A stretch of DNA of 64,000 bases. Source: Yes71-27 sp040758635. GTDB taxonomy: Bacteria; Bacillota; Desulfotomaculia; Desulfotomaculales; Ammonificaceae. The translations under genes and the position numbers were made by a program. Under the pieces are notes generated by a model. That model saw only the letters and a list, made by a program, of their open reading frames with translations. It ran no database searches and was not told where the DNA came from. The DNA lies in assembly GCA_040758635.1 (NCBI GenBank), contig JBFLVI010000005.1:30168-94167 (forward strand), in the 5' to 3' direction. The stretch's first letter is position 1, and each line of letters opens with the position of its first letter. Positions 36,854-44,124 of this stretch are shown piece by piece.

Positions 36854-37792
36854 TCAGCGCGTCTCCGGGAAAGGGGCGCCATATGCTTTTTCGTACCGCG
36901 CTCTGGCCTGCACCAGTTCGGGCGCCCCGCTCCGCGCCCCCCAGTTCTCAACAGCAAAAGAGGCCACTACGGTGGCGAAGCGCTGAGCATCATCTACCGT
37001 CCAGCCCCTCAGGCAGCCGAAAAGAAAGCCGGCGGCGAAGGCGTCGCCCGCCCCGGTGGTATCCACCGCGTCCACCGCCAGCGCCGGCTGGCGGTGCTGT
37101 GATTCGGCAGCAACCACCAGACTCCCTTCCCGCCCCAGGGTCACCGCCACGGCATGCACCCCTTCCCGAAGGAGCCGTCGTGCGCCCCCAAGGGGTTCCG
37201 GGACGCCGGTCAGCGTCTTCAACTCCGTAGCCGTCAAGAAAACCACCGCGCAGCGCCTCAGGAAGGGGCGCAGCTCCGCGAGCCCCCGTGCGGCGTACAG
37301 CGCGCCGGGGGCTAGGCTGACACGAATGCCGGGGGGCAAGCCGGCAACAAAACTCCGCTGGGCGGCGAAAGGTGCGTCGCCGGCAAAAGAAGAGCAGTGG
37401 ACCCATGAAACCTGCAAAGTAAAGGCGCGCTGCAGTTCCGCGGCCGTGACGGTCAGGTTGGCGTCCGGGCAGACGTAAAGCGCCCGGTGCCCCTGTCTGT
37501 CCACAAAGCAGAAGACGCGTCCGGTTCCTTGACCACGGCGGACCATTACCGCATCCGTATCCACACCTGCAGCAACCAGCGACTCCAGGACCAATTCTCC
37601 GTCGGGGTCGTCGCCGACCACCCCGGCAAACCGGCAGGGCATACCGAGTCTTGCCAGGGTGAAGACGGTGTTGGCCGCGGAACCGCCCGGCTGCCGTCCC
37701 ACGGGATTACAAAAGGTTTCGCCGTCGGTGACGAGACTCTCCGCCGCGAAAAGGTAATCCACGTTGAGCGCACCGCAACCCAAAAGCACCAT
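36854..37792 (-). CDS. PfkB-family carbohydrate kinase
   Basis: A 312-residue ribokinase-superfamily enzyme. The N-terminal VLLGCGALNVDYLF, the GGSAANTVFTLARLG signature 1 region near 36-50, and the C-terminal DTTGAGDAFAAGFLFG near 242-257 with the catalytic Asp are clear. The sugar or nucleoside substrate cannot be told from sequence. It sits next to a HAD protein and a formyltransferase-like gene, so a nucleotide-related substrate is possible (inference). Confidence 0.85.
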   Translation of the reverse strand: MVLLGCGALNVDYLFAAESLVTDGETFCNPVGRQPGGSAANTVFTLARLGMPCRFAGVVGDDPDGELVLESLVAAGVDTDAVMVRRGQGTGRVFCFVDRQGHRALYVCPDANLTVTAAELQRAFTLQVSWVHCSSFAGDAPFAAQRSFVAGLPPGIRVSLAPGALYAARGLAELRPFLRRCAVVFLTATELKTLTGVPEPLGGARRLLREGVHAVAVTLGREGSLVVAAESQHRQPALAVDAVDTTGAGDAFAAGFLFGCLRGWTVDDAQRFATVVASFAVENWGARSGAPELVQARARYEKAYGAPFPETR

Positions 37793-37795
37793 TCA

Positions 37796-37872
37796 TCCCT
37801 TATCCTTTATCCTGCCCTCCGAACCCCTGACTCCTGACCCCGGTTTTATCCTTCATCCTTCCGCCTTCATCC
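37796..37872. repeat. Intergenic repeat tract, copy 7
   Basis: Lies between the HAD and PfkB genes. It reads CATCCCTTATCCTTTATCC, CCCCTGACTCCTGACCCCGG, then TTTTATCCTTCATCCTTCCG and CCTTCATCCTTAA: pyrimidine-rich direct repeats of CTGACTC and TTTATCC / TTCATCC. Only the right-arm type is present, so no hairpin is obvious. Confidence 0.5.
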
Positions 37873-38862
37873 TTAACCAAGTTTTGCGGCCTGCCCGCGC
37901 AGGAGCTTCCGGAACCGCTTATGTACCGCCACGACCGGCTCGAAGTCCCGGGCTGCCGGGAGCCAGTGGTACGCCGGCCCTCCCGCACCGTCCGGAGAGG
38001 AAGCCGCCTCTTTAACCCAGCGCTCGACCGCCGGGCGGCCGCCCGCCAGGAATGCTTCCACCACCGGGAGGAGCGCCCGGAGGTCGGCCGCCGCAACCCC
38101 GCAGCCGCCGTGCGGCAGGGCATACTCGTTGCCGTTGAAGACGATCCCTAAGCCTCCCGCCTGCTGGACCGCTGCCAGCATCTTAAAATCGGTGATGCTG
38201 TCGCCCACCGCAACCACCCGGCCCGGTTCCACACCGAATTGGGAAGCAAAACGGGAAAGGGCCGCCGTCTTTCGGGCCCCGCCGACCACCTGCACCTGCG
38301 CGACGAGTTTTCCCAGGGGCCGGCCCGGCAGTTCGGACCAGAAAAAGGCGTCGCACAAACGGCCGATCTCTTCCTCTGCAGCCGCGGGAAGGGCGAGAAG
38401 CTGCTCCTGCACCTTCAGCACCCACGCCCGGTCCTCCCCGGAAACGCCGGACCGCATTGTCTCCAGCGGCAGGTGGGTGCATGCCACCCGCTCCGGGGAA
38501 ACGCCCACCTGTCCGGCAATGTTGTGGGCGTGCTGGCAGTAGCTGGTGGAGATGATCACCACCGGCAAGCCCCGGTTCTGCAGCATCCGGATGGCCTCGG
38601 CCGCACCCGGCACCAGGCCGGCCCGGGCGGAAACATTCTTAATGTCGGCCTCGGTCAGGTCATTAGCCAGCAGGAAAGGGACAAGCAGCATCAGGGTGTC
38701 ACCCGGCTCGTACCCCTCCCGCCCCTGAAGCGTCAAAATGTCGTCGTAGCGGCTCAGGCGTTCGAAAAGTTCGTGCCCCCGGGGTACGCACCCCATGACC
38801 TCGTACGCGTTGTCCTGCGGAGACAAGGGGCCTTCCAGGTCGAAAGCAATGAGGCAGGACAT
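37873..38862 (-). CDS. HAD-superfamily protein resembling archaeal EhaR
   Basis: A 329-residue protein with HAD motif I CLIAFDLEGPLS near 3-14 (the second Asp is replaced by Glu) and motif II VVIISTSYCQHAHNIAG near 103-119. Motif IV GRVVAVGDSITDFKML lies near 215-230. The overall pattern is what I remember of the protein annotated as energy-converting hydrogenase A subunit R in methanogens, a phosphatase-like protein. No hydrogenase genes are nearby. It follows the formyltransferase-like gene by five bases, so they share an operon. Substrate unknown. Confidence 0.65.
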   Translation of the reverse strand: MSCLIAFDLEGPLSPQDNAYEVMGCVPRGHELFERLSRYDDILTLQGREGYEPGDTLMLLVPFLLANDLTEADIKNVSARAGLVPGAAEAIRMLQNRGLPVVIISTSYCQHAHNIAGQVGVSPERVACTHLPLETMRSGVSGEDRAWVLKVQEQLLALPAAAEEEIGRLCDAFFWSELPGRPLGKLVAQVQVVGGARKTAALSRFASQFGVEPGRVVAVGDSITDFKMLAAVQQAGGLGIVFNGNEYALPHGGCGVAAADLRALLPVVEAFLAGGRPAVERWVKEAASSPDGAGGPAYHWLPAARDFEPVVAVHKRFRKLLRGQAAKLG

Positions 38863-38867
38863 CCATC

Positions 38868-39725
38868 TTACACCTCGTGCTCTTGATTAATGGGAAACCG
38901 GTCGAGAAGCCGGTCTACGTCGCGGCTGACGTCAACGCCGGAGGAGGGTTCGCCCCCGTGGAAAACCCGCCGGTCCTCGATCCGGATTTCGCCGTGGGCC
39001 AGCTTCGCCAGGGTGAGCCAGATCAAAGGCAGTTCGCGGGCGAACTCCTGGCGGCGGATTTCCTGAAACAGCCGGTTCTCTTCCCCTTCCTCCGTCTGCA
39101 GCTGGGCCAGGGACTTCTGCTGCAGCTTTTCCTCGAGTTCCGCCCAGAGAGGCTCCATCGCGGGCGTCCGGAGCGAAAAGCGGCAGAAGGTCACCGGCGG
39201 CCCGGCGTCAAGCGCGGGGGTCACCAGGTGGATCATCGCCCCGGCTTCTCCCGCCCGTGCGGCAATCAACTGCCAGATTACCTCCTGCCACGTCCCCTTC
39301 GGCCCGCCCGGAAGTGCCGGGTGCAGGTTCAGCATCGCGTGACGGTTGCACATCGCCGCGCTGACGATCAACATGTACCCGGCAAGAAACGAGAAGTTGA
39401 CGCTGAAAGAAGCCAGCTTTTCCGATGCCGCCGCATGGTAATCGGTGCGCCAGCGTTCCAGCGCCCCCGGGTCGCCGGCCAGCCCCCGCCGGCGCAAATC
39501 GGGCTTGAAGCGCGCGGAGGAAAAAGAGACCAGGGAAAGGCGGTAGCCCCGCACCTGCTGGATGAAGGCGTCGCTTTCGGGATCTTCTCCTTCCTCCCGG
39601 TTGCAGAAAACGAAAGCGATTTCCAGGGGGAGCTCGCCGGACGCAATCCCCTCCACAACGATCCGCAACAGTTCGCGGGCGGCCTCATCCCGCCCGGTGG
39701 AAAACCAGCCGATACGCAGGCCCAT
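38868..39725 (-). CDS. PurN-like formyltransferase
   Basis: A 285-residue protein of the GAR transformylase fold. The N-terminus is LRIGWFSTGRDEAARELLRI. The catalytic triad of PurN can be traced: Asn and His in MLNLHPALPGG near 142-152, and Asp in HLVTPALDAGPPV near 180-192. It is longer than PurN (about 200) and has an extra helical C-terminus, so it may act on another substrate. The start is ATG 39725 with GGTGGGG before it; the frame is open to 39875. It is the only PurN-like gene in the window. Confidence 0.7.
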   Translation of the reverse strand: MGLRIGWFSTGRDEAARELLRIVVEGIASGELPLEIAFVFCNREEGEDPESDAFIQQVRGYRLSLVSFSSARFKPDLRRRGLAGDPGALERWRTDYHAAASEKLASFSVNFSFLAGYMLIVSAAMCNRHAMLNLHPALPGGPKGTWQEVIWQLIAARAGEAGAMIHLVTPALDAGPPVTFCRFSLRTPAMEPLWAELEEKLQQKSLAQLQTEEGEENRLFQEIRRQEFARELPLIWLTLAKLAHGEIRIEDRRVFHGGEPSSGVDVSRDVDRLLDRFPINQEHEV

Positions 39726-40168
39726 CACACCCCACCCGTTCTTGTACGACCGCTGCAAAACCGCACCCAACCGGCACCCGAGGCTGTAGAGTGCCTGCAC
39801 ACCTTCCCGATTCGACCTTTTACAAGCCCGGGCGAGAGCCGGCTTGTTTTTCACGGCCTCCGGGCTTCCTACCAAAACTTGCCGTATTGTGGATAGGTGA
39901 GCTTACTCTTCGACAAATTAGAGTTTTGCAACAGTCTCCTATAACAACCTCTATAACTACAGCTTCATTGTCTCCAGAAAACCCGCTGCTTGTCAAGGTC
40001 TCCAGGGTTTGCCGGAAATCCCGGACATTCGGGAAAAGAGGAATTGCACCCTTCGCGGCGAATTCAGTTGCTGTAGAAATCAATAAGTAAGCGATTTGAC
40101 CCGGGAGCGGAAGAAGTTATTGCCCGGCGTCGGGAATACGGGCCAACCCGGTCTCCCAGAAGTCTAAA
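39726..40168. other. Non-coding stretch with unclear relics
   Basis: No convincing gene. The stretch GAGTTTTGCAACAGTCTCC near 39927 resembles sequence often seen at IS-element ends, and TCCCGGACATTCGGGA near 40017 is a small hairpin. AT-rich and GC-rich patches alternate, suggesting decayed mobile DNA. I cannot assign it. Confidence 0.35.
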
Positions 40169-40310
40169 GGAGTTGTTCACGACCAGCACTCAATGGACTT
40201 CTTGCTCTTCGAAGGACAGACCTTTATTGAGCTTAATGAAGTGATAGCTTTTAAACTTCAAGGATTACATTGAGTGCTGGGTCGCCACCGGGGATGAAAA
40301 TATGGACCCG
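40169..40310 (+). ncRNA. Truncated copy of the HEARO-like element
   Basis: Shares its left edge GGAGTTGTTCACGAC and the segment GTCGCCACCGGGGATGAAAA with the element at 42736-43020. Here the hairpin is extended: CAGCACTCAAT (40184-40194) pairs with ATTGAGTGCTG (40269-40279) around a 74-base insert. After ATATGGACC the similarity ends, so the rest of the element is missing. Confidence 0.45.
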
Positions 40311-40365
40311 TAAGCGTGTTTTAGATGCAGCAGTATAACATAAACGAAACGCAGTGAGAAGCGAG

Positions 40366-40478
40366 CAATTGGGAAGTGAGAAGTGTGAGATTGGAAGTGG
40401 GATTCTTGAAGAAATTCGCTACGCGAATTTCTGCCTTAGAAATCTCACCTCTAACCTCCCACATCTCACTTCTTAAAT
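40366..40478. repeat. Intergenic repeat tract, copy 8, with GAAATTCGC core
   Basis: The left arm is GGGAAGTGAGAAGTGTGAGA then TTGGAAGTGGGATTC; the right arm is TCTCACCTCTAACC then TCCCACATCTCACTTCTT. The core GAAATTCGCTACGCGAATTTC (40411-40431) is nearly palindromic. It has the same architecture as copy 3 but with GTGAGAAG/CTTCTCAC-like words instead of TCAGAAG. Confidence 0.65.
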
Positions 40479-40497
40479 GGCCGGCGAGCCTGACAAA

Positions 40498-40650
40498 GTA
40501 TCAGTCCGTCGGACGTCGGTCATCGGTCGTCGGGATAACGCCCGCGTCGTCAGGCGTCAGGGGGAAGCAGTAATGCGAAAAGAGAAATCGCCAAGGGCGA
40601 TTTCGACGAGTACTCGACTGACGACTGACCACCGACAACTGACGACTGAA
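40498..40650. repeat. Intergenic repeat tract, copy 9
   Basis: Contains GTCGGACGTCGGTCATCGGT then CGTCGGGATAACG on the left and ACTGACGACTGACCACCGAC then AACTGACGACTGAAC on the right. The core is GAAATCGCCAAGGGCGATTTC (40583-40603). The arms are complementary, a third word variant (GTCGGTC / GACTGAC) of the same architecture. Confidence 0.6.
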
Positions 40651-40740
40651 CTGCGAAGCTTATCGCCGCGCCCTGCGAAAGAAGTACTATTTGCGAGAAT
40701 TGGCCCGAGTCTTGGGTGGGGGGAAGCCGCTCACTCCCAT

Positions 40741-40905
40741 TAGGGCACAGACCCTGTTTTCGAGACATGGCTCCCCACCCGCTCCCACAAGCTGAACGAA
40801 GGAATGTAAGGGCAAGACCCCGGGAGGCGTGATAGGGTGAGCAGCGAGCGGCAAGTGGGTGGCCACCCAGGACTTGAAATTGGCTGAAAGTTCAAGAAAA
40901 CCGGA
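40741..40905 (+). ncRNA. Candidate rod-shaped structured RNA (possibly 6S-like)
   Basis: Nested complementary segments span about 120 bases: CCTG 40753-40756 with CAGG 40868-40871; TGGC 40768-40771 with GCCA 40862-40865; CCCAC 40774-40778 with GTGGG 40855-40859; CCGCTC 40779-40784 with GAGCGG 40846-40851. Inside is a GGGCAAGACCC hairpin. The result is a long rod with asymmetric bulges, the general shape of 6S RNA. I could not confirm a 6S consensus, and promoter and ends are not clear. Confidence 0.35.
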
Positions 40906-40944
40906 GGTCTAACCGCAAAATATTGAGATAGGGGGTGAAGGGTC

Positions 40945-41622
40945 ATGCGTCTCCGGCTTAACCTCTGGGCCGTTTTTCTCGTTCTTCTTCTCTTTACCGG
41001 AGGCTGCGGCAGCGGGTCTTCCGGAAAGTCCCCCTTTGAAATCTTCACCGGAGGGTGCAGCGGAGGCCGGCCGGTCCAGGCCCCGGCCGCGTCCACCGGC
41101 GGAGCCGGGAAAGTGCTTTTTGTCGTCGCCCCGTCCGACTTCCGGGATGAGGAGTACGACCTGCCCCGGGAAATATTGGAAGACAAAGGCTACAGGGTGA
41201 TGGTCGCCTCCACTAACCGCCAGATCGTACGCGGCACCTTTGGACTGGAGGTAAAACCGGACCTGACGCTGTCTGAGGCGAAAGGTGCGGAATTCGCCGC
41301 CGTCATCTTCGTGGGCGGAAACGGGGCGAAGATTTACTTCAAGGACGCCGAGGCCCACCGCCTGGCCCGCGAAGCCTGCAACGCCGGCCGCGTTGTCGGC
41401 GCCATCTGCATTGCGCCGGGCATTTTGGCCGAAGCCGGTCTGCTGGAAGGGAAGCAGTGCACCGCCTACCCGTCCGTCAAAGAGCTTCTCCGGGCCAAAG
41501 GTGCGGTTTACTCCAGCAAGGAAGTGGTGGTGGACGGAGGAATCGTCACGGCTAACGGGCCCCGGAGCGCCCGCCACTTTGGAAACGCCGTCGCCGCCCT
41601 CCTGAAGGAAACCGGGCCATAA
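40945..41622 (+). CDS. Exported DJ-1/PfpI-family lipoprotein
   Basis: A 225-residue protein with an N-terminal lipoprotein signal (hydrophobic stretch ending LLLFTGGCGSG, lipobox Cys near 21) and then a DJ-1/PfpI domain (GKVLFVVAPSDFRDEEYDLP near 54-73). The nucleophile elbow is GAICIAPGILAEAG with its Cys near 153. Most DJ-1 proteins are cytoplasmic; this one should be anchored outside the membrane. Possible activities include glyoxalase, deglycase or peptidase, and none can be chosen. The SD is GGGGGTGA. Confidence 0.82.
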   Translation: MRLRLNLWAVFLVLLLFTGGCGSGSSGKSPFEIFTGGCSGGRPVQAPAASTGGAGKVLFVVAPSDFRDEEYDLPREILEDKGYRVMVASTNRQIVRGTFGLEVKPDLTLSEAKGAEFAAVIFVGGNGAKIYFKDAEAHRLAREACNAGRVVGAICIAPGILAEAGLLEGKQCTAYPSVKELLRAKGAVYSSKEVVVDGGIVTANGPRSARHFGNAVAALLKETGP

Positions 41623-41790
41623 CCGCATAAACGCGCGATTTATGTGAACGCCGCGCCGCGGCAGGCGCAGCCGCGCTACGGAAAGGCCGCATTCGTCTAT
41701 TATTTTGCCGCTTTTGCTCCACGAAAAGAGCTGTGGTAAAATGGAAAAAACGCGGCCGAATTTTTTGAATATTTGAAGAGGGTGGCACCG

Positions 41791-42735
41791 GTGGGAATTC
41801 ACGGGGTGGACCGGGTGATCCTCCAGCCGGGGTTGACTTGGCGGTTGCCCTGGTACCTCCGGCCCGGCCAGATGATCCTGGTGGAAGCGCTGGCGGTAAC
41901 GGGTCCCGAAGCGGTGGTCCGCGTCGCCGGGCAAACCTTCAACGCCCGGGGCGAACTGCCCTCTGCGCCCGCTGCCTTCTGGGCGGTAGTGGAAAAAGTC
42001 ACGCCGGAAACCCTGTACTTGAGGCGGGCGGCTCCCGAAACAACCGGTGAACTCACCCCCCAGGACCTGGCTCGTTTGCTCAACCTCCCGCCGGATAAGG
42101 AAACGGTACGGCTGTTGCAGGAGATGCTCAAGCGGGGGCTGCCGCTCGAGCGGCAGAAGATTCTCAAGCTTCTTCACGAAGGGCGGGAAATTCCCGAGGC
42201 GGAGCGGGAAGCCTTCTGGGCCGCCCGGGTGTGGCTGGAAACCCTGAACCTGGAAGACGACCCGGCAAAGATCCGCCTCGCACTGGACTACCTGCTGCGG
42301 CGGCAGATGGCCAGCCCCCAGGGACAGGAAACCCTCAACCGGGCCCAGCCGCTCCTGCCCGACCAGGAAGCAATCAGCTTTTTGACCTTCCGGGGCGAAG
42401 ACTTCTCCGGCGAGGTGTACATCATTTCCAGAGAAACCCCGTCCCGCGAAGACGAGCTTCCGGCCGGCGTAGTGGTGCAAACGACGACGCCCCTGCTGGG
42501 CGAAACCTGGGTGTGCCTTAGTGACGCCGGCGGTTTGACCCTGAAGGTGGTTGTGGCCCAGGAACGGTTCCTCGAACCGGCGGCTGAAGAACTCGGGGCG
42601 CTGCAGCAAAAGCTGGTGGAACTGGGTTACCCGGTCCGGCAGGCTACGGTGACCACCCAGCCGGTGCAAACGGTGTTCAACCTTTTGGAAACCGGCAGGA
42701 CACCGGGATACCGCCCGGTAGACGCGGTCGTCTGA
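41791..42735 (+). CDS. FliK-like flagellar hook-length control domain protein (YlqG type)
   Basis: A 314-residue protein without a recognised catalytic motif. It has a beta-rich N-terminus (ILQPGLTWRLPWYLRPGQMI), a helical middle and a C-terminal block (FSGEVYIISRETP ... GAL-QQKLVELGYPVRQATV) of the type seen in FliK C-terminal domains. In Bacillus, a FliK-like gene ylqG precedes ylqH, an FlhB C-terminal homologue, and here too the next gene is such a homologue. GTG 41791 has GAGGGTGG five bases before it. The assignment rests mainly on this pairing. Confidence 0.6.
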   Translation: MGIHGVDRVILQPGLTWRLPWYLRPGQMILVEALAVTGPEAVVRVAGQTFNARGELPSAPAAFWAVVEKVTPETLYLRRAAPETTGELTPQDLARLLNLPPDKETVRLLQEMLKRGLPLERQKILKLLHEGREIPEAEREAFWAARVWLETLNLEDDPAKIRLALDYLLRRQMASPQGQETLNRAQPLLPDQEAISFLTFRGEDFSGEVYIISRETPSREDELPAGVVVQTTTPLLGETWVCLSDAGGLTLKVVVAQERFLEPAAEELGALQQKLVELGYPVRQATVTTQPVQTVFNLLETGRTPGYRPVDAVV

Positions 42736-43020
42736 GGAGTCGTTCACGACGATTAATCGTCGCCACCGGGAATGAAAATGTATGTAGGACCTGCGGCAAG
42801 ACCGGAGCTGCGCCGTATGACGAGCTGCGAACCGCACTTGGCGAGGCGACGGCTCGGAGTCCGGATGCCGGCACGGATGCCGGCAAGCGCAACCGAGGCA
42901 GGGACGCCGAGTTTGCGCGGTGCCGGACGGAGAGCCGGTGACGAGCGATAGTGCGGTCAGCGCAGGAATCCGGCGCGAGCCGGTCTGCCCAGGGCTGCTG
43001 CAGGAACCTTACATTTTCGG
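42736..43020 (+). ncRNA. HEARO-like structured RNA (IscB omega-RNA family candidate)
   Basis: A 285-base non-coding block full of helices. A 5' hairpin is built on GACGATTAATCGTC (42748-42761), followed by GTCGCCACCGGG. The long-range closing stem GAAAATGTA/GTAGG (42774-42788) pairs with CCTTACATTTTC (43007-43018). A CCGGC-GCGA-GCCGG hairpin with a GNRA loop lies at 42970-42983, and a GCGCAA/TTTGCGC stem and repeated GCCGGC words are inside. The motifs GTCGCCAC, CCGTATGACGAGCTGCGAA and GGCGAGGCGAC match my memory of the HEARO class, the guide-bearing RNA of IscB. No IscB gene is in the window. Confidence 0.55.
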
Positions 43021-43032
43021 GGGAGGGATAGC

Positions 43033-43305
43033 GTGGAGGAAAAGCCAAAGGCGGCAGCAGCGCTGTCTTACGACCCGGAAAAGGACGCCGCCCCGCGGCT
43101 GGTAGCGGCAGGCCGGGGGAGACTGGCCGAAATGATCGAGAACCTGGCCAGGGAGCACGGTGTGCCGGTTTACCGAAATCCGGAACTGGCCTTCACGCTC
43201 ACCGGGCTTGGTATCGGCCGGGAGATACCGCCCGCACTTTATCAGGTGGTCGCGGAGGTGATCGCCTGGGTTTACAAACTGGAACGCAAAGTGGCGGGAC
43301 GGTGA
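43033..43305 (+). CDS. FlhB C-terminal domain homologue (EscU/YscU/HrcU family, YlqH type)
   Basis: A 90-residue soluble protein matching the cytoplasmic tail of FlhB: AAALSYDPEKDAAPRLVAAG, then IENLAREHGVPVYRNPELAFTL and IPPALYQVVAEVIAWVYKL. The NPTH autocleavage site of true FlhB is absent, as in other stand-alone members. Role unknown, probably related to export-switch interactions with the FliK-like protein upstream. GTG 43033 follows GGGGGAGGG. The HEARO-like RNA separates it from its usual partner. Confidence 0.85.
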   Translation: MEEKPKAAAALSYDPEKDAAPRLVAAGRGRLAEMIENLAREHGVPVYRNPELAFTLTGLGIGREIPPALYQVVAEVIAWVYKLERKVAGR

Positions 43306-43308
43306 AAG

Positions 43309-43788
43309 ATGGCGCGCTACTACGTAAACGTCGACGGCGCCAGCCGGGGCAACCCGGGTCCGGCGGCGGCCGCAATGGTCCTGCAGGACGAATCAGGCAA
43401 AACCTTGCTCACGAAGAGTAAGTTCCTTGGGGTAACCACCAACAACGTCGCCGAGTGGGCGGCACTGGAAGGCGCGGTCAAAGCCCTGGCCTTCCTGACC
43501 GGGAATCGGGAGGAAACCGAGGTGATCATCCGTTCCGATTCCGAACTGATCGTTAAACAGTTCAACGGACAGTTCAGAACACGCGATCCCGAACTCAAAC
43601 GGATCGCCGCCCGCGTCAGGAAAACGCTGGCAGGAAATCCGCATTTGAAATTAAAGGTGATTCACGTTCCGCGGGAGGAAAACCGCCTGGCCGACGAGGC
43701 CGCGAACAAGGTGCTGGACCAGCACCTGCGGCAAAAGAGGTCTCCCAAACAAACCGCAAAAAGGTCGCCGGGAGGTGATGATATTTAG
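43309..43788 (+). CDS. rnhA: Ribonuclease HI-family protein
   Basis: A 159-residue RNase H-fold nuclease acting on RNA-DNA hybrids. YYVNVDGASRGNPGPAAAAM near 4-23 has the first Asp. NNVAEWAALEGAVKAL has the Glu near 50, and IIRSDSELIVKQF has the next Asp near 76. EENRLADEAAN near 125-135 has the last. This is the shorter Firmicutes/archaeal type without the basic protrusion. A basic tail (RQKRSPKQTAKRSPGG) follows. It starts three bases after the FlhB-like gene. Confidence 0.9.
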   Translation: MARYYVNVDGASRGNPGPAAAAMVLQDESGKTLLTKSKFLGVTTNNVAEWAALEGAVKALAFLTGNREETEVIIRSDSELIVKQFNGQFRTRDPELKRIAARVRKTLAGNPHLKLKVIHVPREENRLADEAANKVLDQHLRQKRSPKQTAKRSPGGDDI

Positions 43789-44122
43789 AGCGCACCGTGA
43801 AGCCGGCCGCCAGTTTTTCCTGCAACTCTATGCCGCCATCATCGCCGAACTTGACGCCATCAGCCTCTGCGAGCAGACGGCGGCGATGGCCACCGACGAA
43901 AACATCCGGGCCGTGCTGCTGGACGTAGCCCGGGAGGGGGAAAAAGCCCGCGCCGGCGAGTTCCAGGGTCCTCCTTCGCAGTTTGACAAGGAACAGGCCG
44001 AGGAGCTGGCACACGGAGAAGAAGAATGTGGAAGAAATTATGGGGGAATAACTTTTCCCTTTCCTCAAAGGCTAAAGACAATCCTTCCGGACCAACCGGT
44101 AACTTTTTTTAAGGAGGGTTAA
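43775..44122 (+). pseudogene. Ferritin-like (rubrerythrin-superfamily) gene with frameshifts
   Basis: The N-terminal 65 residues (QLYAAIIAELDAISLCEQTAAMATDENIRAVLLDVARE) are a good ferritin-like helix pair. The expected metal motif E-E-K-x-H is seen only as EGEKAR, with the His lost and a residue inserted. FQGPPSQF would read as VLLR in the +1 frame. After HGEEE the +1 frame from 44028 gives VEEIMGE and stops at 44051, a typical family C-terminus, while the open frame runs on to 44122 over the next SD. This suggests decay or sequencing errors. It overlaps the RNase H gene by 14 bases. Confidence 0.6.
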
Positions 44123-44124
44123 CA

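Noticed and set aside
36810..36865. TPP-riboswitch-like words (GGGCTGAGAATACCCC ... AATGCCC) on the plus strand
   Set aside because: The order of CTGAGA and a later AATGCC recalls a TPP riboswitch, but the ACCTGATCTGG core is missing and no plus-strand gene follows. Probably coincidence.
40366..40650. CRISPR-like array
   Set aside because: The repeats are seven-base words without unique spacers of constant length, and the two sides are inverted, not direct. No cas genes are present.
40909..42837. Minus-strand frame of 642 residues
   Set aside because: Long, but antisense to the DJ-1 and FliK-like genes, with Arg/Gly-rich composition typical of the complementary frame of GC-rich genes.
42736..43020. 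Reading the gap between the FliK-like and FlhB-like genes as a coding gene
   Set aside because: No frame is open across it with an SD; the inverted repeats and long-range pairing explain it better as structured RNA.
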